Below, in pieces: positions 57,320 through 64,000 of a DNA stretch of 64,000 nt; positions within the stretch are counted from its first letter, which is position 1, and each line of letters opens with the position of its first letter. The stretch is from Phyto melanocephala. Taxonomy: Eukaryota > Arthropoda > Insecta > Diptera > Rhinophoridae. The DNA is taken from positions 121,141,895 through 121,205,894 of the forward strand of contig OW799234.1 in assembly GCA_941918925.1 (NCBI GenBank), in the 5' to 3' direction. The notes below the pieces were generated by a model. The model had not been told where the DNA came from, made no database searches, and saw only the letters and a list, made by a program, of their open reading frames with translations. Both the position numbers and the translations under genes were made by a program.

Positions 57320-57563
57320 TAATTAAAAAAAATTAATTTTTGTGATATAAATATTAGGTAAAAAAAGGGCAGTGCTGTGTTTTATGATCTCAGCAGGAAA
57401 GATTTGGTGGTTTTTAATAGCGATTCATGCGAGCGTCCCTTAAATTAAAAAAATAAATTTTAGTGGTATAAATTGGGCAAAAAAGGGCAGTCCTATATTT
57501 TATGATCTCAGTAAACTATGGAAGGATTTGCTGGTTTTTAATAGGGATTCATGCGAGCGTCCC
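57320..57563 (+). repeat. Tandem duplication, unit about 120 bp
   Basis: Two units share AAAGGGCAGT, TTTTATGATCTCAG, GGTTTTTAATAG and GATTCATGCGAGCGTCCCT. About 85-90 per cent alike by eye. Confidence 0.75.
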
Positions 57564-57639
57564 TCAGTCGATCATATGATTTTATAAAATGTATACATAT
57601 ACTATGAATTCAGAAAAAAATATTATGGAAATTGTAAAA

Positions 57640-57985
57640 ATTTATAAATTATTGCTTTTAAAGAAGTATGGACCAATGATTCCACTAGCCAATAGAGCAA
57701 ACTAAACTGTCAGTTTTCTGGATGTAACGGTGTCTCAATATATACTTGAGGATTATCCATTATTGAAGTTTGGTTAACGGACATATCCATTCAAGCAAAG
57801 GTGAGCTTCAACGCTAATTAAAATTCGCTTATAAAAATCGGTATCAACGCCAATATTGTTTTGGCCCATACACCGAATTTACGGTTGATATTCATGCGTC
57901 AGTCTATTTATGTTGAAATGTCCAACCAAACTAAATATAAATCACTTGACAGCTAATAAAATGGCCGCCTTTTAAAAAAGGGTTG
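57640..57985 (-). pseudogene. Mariner-type transposase relic, internally deleted
   Basis: Minus strand: MNRLTHEYQP start near 57935, then directly DTDFYKRILISVEAHLCLNG (first Asp block, Asp altered), a YIETPLHPEK-like piece in another frame and LLASGIIGPYFFKSN. The HTH-linker and everything after the PYFF block are missing. Confidence 0.65.
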
Positions 57986-57989
57986 CTAA

Positions 57990-58740
57990 CTTAAAACTAT
58001 ATGCCTCCATAATAAACACCTGATATTAATACGTTGTCTATAACCATAGATGACATTTTCGTTAGTTGTGTATAAAAGTTATCAAGAAAATGTGTACATC
58101 TACTACGACGTAAGACTCCTACGAGAGCTTGTAAATTGATGTCAATGGTACTATATTGTTGGGGTCGGAAATACGAACCGGCCTTAGCTTGTAGCAAAAC
58201 CGTATATAGTAAACGACTGATGATATAAGAATACAAAAAGCATTATTTCAAAAAAATTTATATGTCTGTCTTTTTGATCTCGTTTCACGTAAAGTCTACT
58301 AATGGATTTCCATTACATTCGGTGTGGATTATCTTTTTTCTTTGTAATACAATCCTTATAACATTTAAGGTTACCTGCAGGTATAAAGAATATTGCTAAT
58401 TTATGTAAACGCACACATATGTACTTAACTTAGGCAAATAATTTTGAATTCGATAATGAAAGTTTTCTGATAAAACAACTGATGTTGTACTTTCTTAACA
58501 TTGAAGAAAGGATCATGCATTTTAAAGCGAACTAATACATAATTTCTAAGAAAAAGAAAATAACCAAAATTATAATAAAAAGTTATAAAGTAGTAGGTCC
58601 ATATACGGTCAAAACAAAAAGTGAAATATAGAAGAATTTGCACAAACAACAACTACCCTTTTTATAGGCATTATGAACTAATAAAGATTCAAAAGATTAC
58701 AATAGATCGTATACAAATTAAAAACTATTTCCTTTTCTTT
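57990..58740. other. Unassigned stretch
   Basis: A 79-codon minus-strand frame (57997-58236) has mixed composition (GSYFRPQQYSTIDINLQAL) and could be a retroelement or host fragment; I do not recognise it. No splice sites or motifs support it. Confidence 0.3.
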
Positions 58741-58741
58741 T

Positions 58742-59524
58742 TATACCCTTCACCTATGGTGCACAAGGGTATATATAGGTTTGTCATTCCGTTTGTAATT
58801 TCTACAATTTTCATTTCCGACCCCATATAGTATATATTTTCTAAAAGCTTATGAATAGAGGAGTCGATTAAGCCCTGACCGTCTGCCCGTCTGTCCGTCT
58901 GCCCGTCTGTCCGTCTGCCCGTCTGTCCGTGTGTTGGTTGAAATCAACTTTTAGAAGCAACTATATGTTCCTCAGATCTCTATATGGTATCAATCTCTTG
59001 GAAATATTCAGGAATGAATCGCTATTGAAATTCAGCACAATCGCCCAATAACTTTCTGAGATATGAGCAAAAAACCACGACCACCTCGTTTTTTTACACA
59101 ATTACAACAACAACATACATACATAAATATATGTAAAAACCATACAAAAAAAGAAAAAATTACAAAAAGAAAAAATATTAAAAATAAAAAAAAAATAATA
59201 AAAAAAATTACAAAAAAAAAATTTTAAAATAATTTTAAAAAAAATTTTAAAAATTTTTTCAAAAAATTTTTTTCAAATAAATTAAAAAAAAAATTAAAAA
59301 AAAATATAAAAAAAAATAATAACAAAATATAAATAATATATTATATAAAATAAAATTTTTTTGGCTCAGCTGGGATTCGATGCCACATTTATTCTAACCA
59401 GTATATACATAATTACGTATTTGATATGAGATGAATGGTGATACAAACAATTGTTATTGCATGATTACACGTTGTGAAGGGTATATAAGATTCGGCACGG
59501 CCGAATATAGCACTGTTACTTGTT
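58742..59524 (+). repeat. Interspersed repeat A, full length, with inverted core
   Basis: TATACCCTTCACCTATGG to CTTACTTGTT, 783 bp. It contains a GTCTGCCCGTCTGTCC minisatellite (58879-58930). The core between about 59130 and 59405 is reversed compared with the copies at 24.7 and 51.9 kb: poly-A instead of poly-T, with the tRNA-like piece reading GGGATTCGATGCC on the plus strand (59371-59383). Confidence 0.82.
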
Positions 59525-61350
59525 AAATATTTAAATTTGTTATTGTTATTGTTAAGGAAACAATAAAGTTATTTTGTAGGAAACAAAAACACCTCTAACG
59601 CCTGGGTTAAGTTGTTTTCAAAAACATTTCGCAAATGCCATTAAAAGTTAAATATTTTATTTTTTTCTAATTTATCTTGCAAGAGAAATATATTTGTTGT
59701 TTTGTTTATGAAATAAATTAAAGCGAAAAGATAAGGAAGACATTGTGATGTTTTTATTCGTTGTTGATAAATACAACAGGATTTTAAATAAATTTGATTT
59801 TAAGAAATTTGCAGCACTACACAGTGTACATAAGTCAGTACCATCTTACAAGCAACAAAACAAAAAGTGAGCCGTACACCTGTGAGTGTAAAGCAAGTCA
59901 ATTCTAAACATTTTTTTGGGAAAACGCAGGTTTCGTTATTTAAAATTTGACATCTACAGCCAGGTCGTAAGGTATAAGACATATTTTATTAAAATTTTGT
60001 TAATAAAGTTCATATGGAAACACTGTGTTACATTTTTATTTTGAAAACGATAGTCCTTGCAGTAAACCATTCGCCTGACGTGGTAAAAACTTTGAAAAAC
60101 TATAAAAAAAATATTTGAAAGATGACACCTGCGTACCATGCAAAAATTTTCGATTTTCGAATGGCGAATATATGAGTCATGTATAGTAGTTACGGCTTTG
60201 TACCATTTAAACCCAACAGCATTGGTATTAAATGAAAGGGCTTGACCAGTATAATACAGTAAACTATTAAAAAGGTATCAAATCCAAGATGGCGTTTGCA
60301 GAAAAATGACGACAATTTTTTTTTTTTACCAAATGCTAATGTTTTAAATATAAGGTTTTGACTAGTGGTACAGCTAACTTTAGGTTTGTTCGACGTACGT
60401 TACCGAGGGCTCCCAATTTTACCGAAAAGCGTTTCTTGTGTTGGAAATTGGGTAAATGAGAACGTTCATAAGAGAGTAATTTGTGTTTCTATTTTTTTCC
60501 AGACTTTACCCGTACCTTTTTTGCGTGTAAAATGGCAAAACTGTCAGATCACTAAATCAGCTTTTTGTAAAAAGTAAAAATATAAAAGCTTGAAATGTTT
60601 TTTTGTAAACAATGGAATTACTACGTCTGAAAATATAAATAGAATTTTTGTAATTTAAATAATTTTAATAACTAATAAAACATATGCATTTCACTCTAGT
60701 GCGTGTTTGGACACATTTTAACAAAAATTAAACTTAAAAACAAAAATTTGTTGAACAAAAACAGAGGTGCAAGCCGTTGGTAAAAAACGGCGTGGTGGCG
60801 GCTAATTGGAAAAGTTACTGGTGGTAGATTGGAGCTGGCTTAAGAAATTATTAAAATAAAAAAAAAGGAAAATAAGTAATTTTTGCGTAAATCATATTGT
60901 GCAGTCATATCTTTACGATTACAAAAACAACAGGATATATTTAAGTAAAAACTCAATATAATTTCTTATATCAAACCTAATAATGATTAAACTATTTTAA
61001 CGTTATCATACAGAAACTTCTGTTTTTTATAATAGAAAATTAAATTGATTTCGTATTACCATATATGCACGAATGAAAGCGAGTTGAAAAAACAACGATA
61101 TATGTTAATATATTTTTCTTGTAATTTTAAGTGCAGCCGTAATATATTTATACTATTACAGGACATTACAGGGTTATTTTAAATTTTTTTCATTAAAACT
61201 TAGTGCTAAGTCCCCTTTTACAATAGAGAAGCCGAAAAGCAGACAGTCGATAATTGGTAGCAACGGTTTGAAGTGCGTAGTACACATTTATTTCTCTTTA
61301 ACATTTTTTATATATTTTTTCATATTTCATATCATTTCTTTCATTTCATC
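59525..61350. other. AT-rich stretch; degraded repeat traces only
   Basis: 60180-60310 has phrases such as GGTATTAAATGAAAGGGCTT and TCAAATCCAAGATGGCG that look like a degraded interspersed repeat. No gene supported. Confidence 0.4.
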
Positions 61351-61355
61351 ATCTC

Positions 61356-61361
61356 TTTATT
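61356..61361 (-). terminator. Possible poly(A) signal
   Basis: AATAAA on the minus strand, about 140 bp past the stop of the candidate exon at 61503. Such hexamers are frequent in AT-rich DNA, so this has little weight alone. Confidence 0.3.
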
Positions 61362-61502
61362 ACTTTGTTATACGATTTAAACACCATACGACAGCGAAAA
61401 AAATATAAAAAATAAATTTCTTAATTGTAAAAAGTTTAGAAAGTTTTGAAAGAGAATGAGAAAAATATATGCCTCTCATAGCTAGTGTAAAAAGATACTT
61501 TG

Positions 61503-61606
61503 CTAAGCATTTAACGCCATCAGTTGAGATAGCCTGATGCGGTTCATCCGAACAAAATAATTCGGCGACGGCGGTAAGCCGGCTGGGAGCATATCAACCT
61601 GGACCT
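61503..61606 (-). CDS. Candidate terminal coding exon (unidentified gene)
   Basis: On the minus strand a strong acceptor, TGTTTTTCAG, is followed at 61606 by 104 bp of GC-richer sequence that encodes VQVDMLPAGLPPSPNYF and then VRMNRIRLSQLMALNA before a TAG at 61503-61505. The exon would start in phase with two bases of a split codon. Base composition changes abruptly at the acceptor, and upstream codons in the same frame are poor quality, as expected for an intron. I do not recognise the protein and found no preceding exon to the right, so it may lie outside the window. A transposon fragment is the alternative. Confidence 0.4.
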
Positions 61607-61689
61607 CTGAAAAACAGCTGTAAAATTTTGATGTTTTTTTTCGGGCTTGAAATGTGGTTTTTTGCGATCCAGCAATTTTGGGTAAATAT

Positions 61690-61938
61690 ATCGTTTTCTG
61701 AGAGAATTTGTTATTTACTCTCATTTTACCAGACTACCCGGATTTGCGTCGAACAAACCTTATGTGTTAGTTTAAAATCAAAGATGGTATCGGAAATAAT
61801 AAAGAAAATGGCATATAATACGAAATCTGAAATTAAGGCTAAGCTATAATGTGGTCACTATACCTCTGTAATGATAATAATGATGATAATGAAGGGTATT
61901 ATTAGATTCAGCACAGCGGAATATAGAACTTTTACTTG
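61690..61938 (+). repeat. Interspersed repeat A, 3' end
   Basis: AAATCAAAGATGGTATCGGA, CGAAATCTGAAATTAAGGC, AATGTGGTCAC and GAAGGGTATTATTAGATTC ... CTTTTACTTG. It is paralogous to both flanks of the piggyBac-type insertion at 18.1-21.0 kb and shows the uninterrupted site near 61815-61820. Confidence 0.65.
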
Positions 61939-62199
61939 CCTTTTCTGTAATATACCGAATGCTCATACTTTAAATGGCAAAATCTCTACTATAGAAAGAA
62001 AATTATTATTTCACTAAAACGGATTAATAAGGATTTCAATTTCAATGTAAATTTGTTGAAATACATTTTGTAATCGGAAGAATTTCGGAAGAATTGGAAG
62101 AAATGAAGGATCATATCTGAAACGAAAAAATTAAATTTGGAACCATTTCGATCACATTTAGGGCACAAAAAACCTCCCACAAGTAACAGTTCGCTAAGT

Positions 62200-63790
62200 G
62201 CACCTTGTGGTCTGACTGGATCATAGGATACTTTTTTGAATTATTAATTTTTAACGGATAAAGTTTGCTTTCATAATTTTTTAAAAGTGTTTTTTGCTCA
62301 ATAGAAGTGTTTTTGGTGTTGCATTGTTTTTAAACATTTAAATAAAATCTTTGCGAGTATGACAAAGCAAAGAGAGAATGATGGTATATCTATGCACTAG
62401 AGATGAGAATGTTGACCAGCATGCTTCAAGTGAAGAGGAGGATGATTATGTGCCTGGAAATGGTGCCTTAGATTGTGCGTCTGACGAGTAAGTTGATGAG
62501 TTCAACGTAGAACACGGCGATGAGTTTGATGACGAGGATACTGATAATGACGAAGATGATAGAAAATTAGAAAATTATGCTGACAGCGTTGACAAGTTTT
62601 CCAGCAAAGAAGGTATATTGTGAAAAGTTAGGCCACCAACAGCTGGCAGGAGACTAGCACACAAGCTACATGATGCTATGAAACCTGGACAATCACGAAA
62701 GTTTCTATCAAACCCTCTACAAATTTTTAAGGAAATTTTTACACCAGACATGGTTAATAAAATTGTGCTTAAAACAAATCGCAAAGCATTGGAAGTGTAT
62801 CTGGGCCTATCAAGCAAATCTAAAAAACAAAATGTGCCTCTGAAGGAACTATGGCCCCTTATAATCATGACATATACAAGGCCACAATGTCAAGAGAACG
62901 TTTTAAACGATTTATTCGTTTCGACAATTCAAACACCCACCAAGTTCGACTTGGCTAATGTTGGTAAGTAATTTGAAATCGTCATATACGCCGGCTGCAA
63001 ACCTCACCGTAGATGAGCAGCTCTTTCCATATTGTGGGCGCACAAGGTTTACGCAGTTCATTCGATCAAAGCCAGCTAAATATGGCATACAAGTTTGGTG
63101 GATATGTTATGCCAGATCAAACTATCTCTTAAGAGATCAAATTTATACAGGGAAAAGTTCTGATTGCGTTCGCGAATTTAACTAGCGTAAAAGAGTTGTA
63201 TAGGAATTGTCAAAAAAATACTTTCATACAGGCCGTACTATATACTGTGATAATTTTTTTACCACGTTGTCCCTCGCAAAAAATTTGTTGGAAGCACGCC
63301 TCATTCTGTCAAATAAACCTTTTGTGCCATAATCCTTCAAAAAATCTAAAAAACGTCAACTGCACGAAAACTATTTGGATATTATAAAAGAAAACTATGC
63401 TCTTTGCTCGTACGTTAAAAAAAAAAAAAAAAAAATAAGACTGTAATATTGCTATCAACAGTATTGTACAATCCATAACGGCAGAAGAACCAGGTAGACC
63501 AGAAAGACTCAACATATTAGAAAAACCAAATCAAATCATTGACTACAATCATAACAAAGCGGGAATAGACAAAATGGACTAGACGGTGTATACTTGCGAT
63601 TATTGTTTTAAAGATTAATTTAAATTTTTTACAATTATAATTATATTTTAAGACTAATTTATTTTTAATAAAAACAAAATAAGTACGAAATTGCGTTTAG
63701 TTTATTTATCTGAGTGGATTTTACAATTGTGGTCTGGCCAGACCATGTGGTGCATTTAGTGGCACTAAGGTTATAAAACATCGAAGGGTT
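62200..63790 (+). mobile_element. piggyBac transposon, decayed
   Basis: The right end reads CATCGAAGGG followed by TTAA (63786-63789), as for piggyBac. A subterminal palindrome TGGTCTGGCCAGACCA lies at 63730-63745, with a decayed counterpart TGGTCTGACTGGATCA at about 62210. The left terminus with TTAA is not clear. The transposase relic is between. Confidence 0.75.
62405..63600 (+). pseudogene. piggyBac transposase relic
   Basis: An acidic N-terminus (SSEEEDDYVPGNGALDC, DDEDTDNDEDD) is followed by a broken central part (PLKELWPLIIMTYTRPQC) and the DDE_Tnp_1_7 block SSYTPAANLTVDEQLFPYCG, then TRFTQFIRSKPAKYGIQVWW, where TVDEQL carries the expected catalytic Asp. Downstream pieces (LYTGK-like; VLYNP-like; DYNHNKAGIDKMD with the NKGGVDxxD motif) lie in other frames. 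There are several stops and frameshifts, and much of the expected 550-600 residues is missing. Confidence 0.8.
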
Positions 63791-63796
63791 AAAAAT

Positions 63797-63889
63797 GTCC
63801 ATTTTGTATATTTTATAAAAAAAAGGAACTATATTATCGAAAATATTATTAAATTTTAAACCTCATGGTGACTTTTGGCCCACCCTGTA
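63797..63889 (+). mobile_element. Mariner family B, right terminus only
   Basis: TCCATTTTGTATATTTTATA, CTCATGGTGACTTTTGGCCC and ACCCTG match the last 90 bp of the element at 41.2-41.3 kb. A TA follows at 63890-63891. Confidence 0.7.
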
Positions 63890-64000
63890 TGTGCGTGTAA
63901 GGGTGTCTTGTTAACAGTATGTACTGGTGTTAGAGTTTTCGTTTTTTAATACAAAAAAAAAAACTATAAAATGACTGCCTTGCTAATTAATTTTTATACC

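Overview
This is AT-rich, repeat-dense eukaryotic DNA, most likely from a higher (cyclorrhaphan, probably calyptrate) fly. The evidence is the mixture of mobile elements: mariner/Tc1-type elements, a Penelope-like element, Transib, piggyBac, tRNA-derived SINEs, and two families of interspersed repeats beginning TATACCC or ending near AACAAGTAAGAG. No ordinary host gene is complete here. The species call is an inference.

Layout. 1-9.5 kb: a cluster of four TGTCACGTACG motifs split by a 5'-truncated non-LTR retrotransposon with an 11-bp target duplication; an inverted repeat; a mariner relic holding a 978-bp TIR element; a Penelope-like element with its 5' part flipped; a probable hAT end. 10-17 kb: two 202-bp SINEs with 13-bp target duplications, a 1.85-kb TIR element, and the first of three MITEs with ends CCCAGCAAA. 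17.3-21.1 kb: a three-level nest, interspersed repeat > piggyBac-type element (TTAA) > Transib (5-bp duplication AATCG, termini CACACTG). 23.6-25.1 kb: the same interspersed repeat split by a pogo/Tigger-type element. 26-29.6 kb: second MITE, mariner relic, and a DD37D Tc1/mariner element with a nearly intact transposase. 30-37 kb: MITE, mariner relics, interspersed repeats. 39-41.6 kb: third MITE carrying two different mariner-type elements side by side. 42-51 kb: MITE in a repeat, LINE relic, an intact but unusually divergent ubiquitin-ribosomal protein L40 fusion gene on the minus strand (47.3-47.7 kb), and long interspersed repeats. 52-56.9 kb: a huge inverted repeat with 2,358-bp arms and a 142-bp loop. 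57-64 kb: more mariner and interspersed repeats, a candidate terminal exon on the minus strand at 61.5 kb, and a decayed piggyBac transposon.

The window reads as an intergenic or intronic transposon graveyard whose insertion order can be read from target duplications and paralogous empty sites. The two candidates for host function are the divergent ubiquitin-L40 gene and the possible last exon at 61.5 kb. The most unusual structures are the 4.9-kb palindrome, the Transib nest and the divergent ubiquitin gene. All repeat families were recognised by eye; no database was searched.
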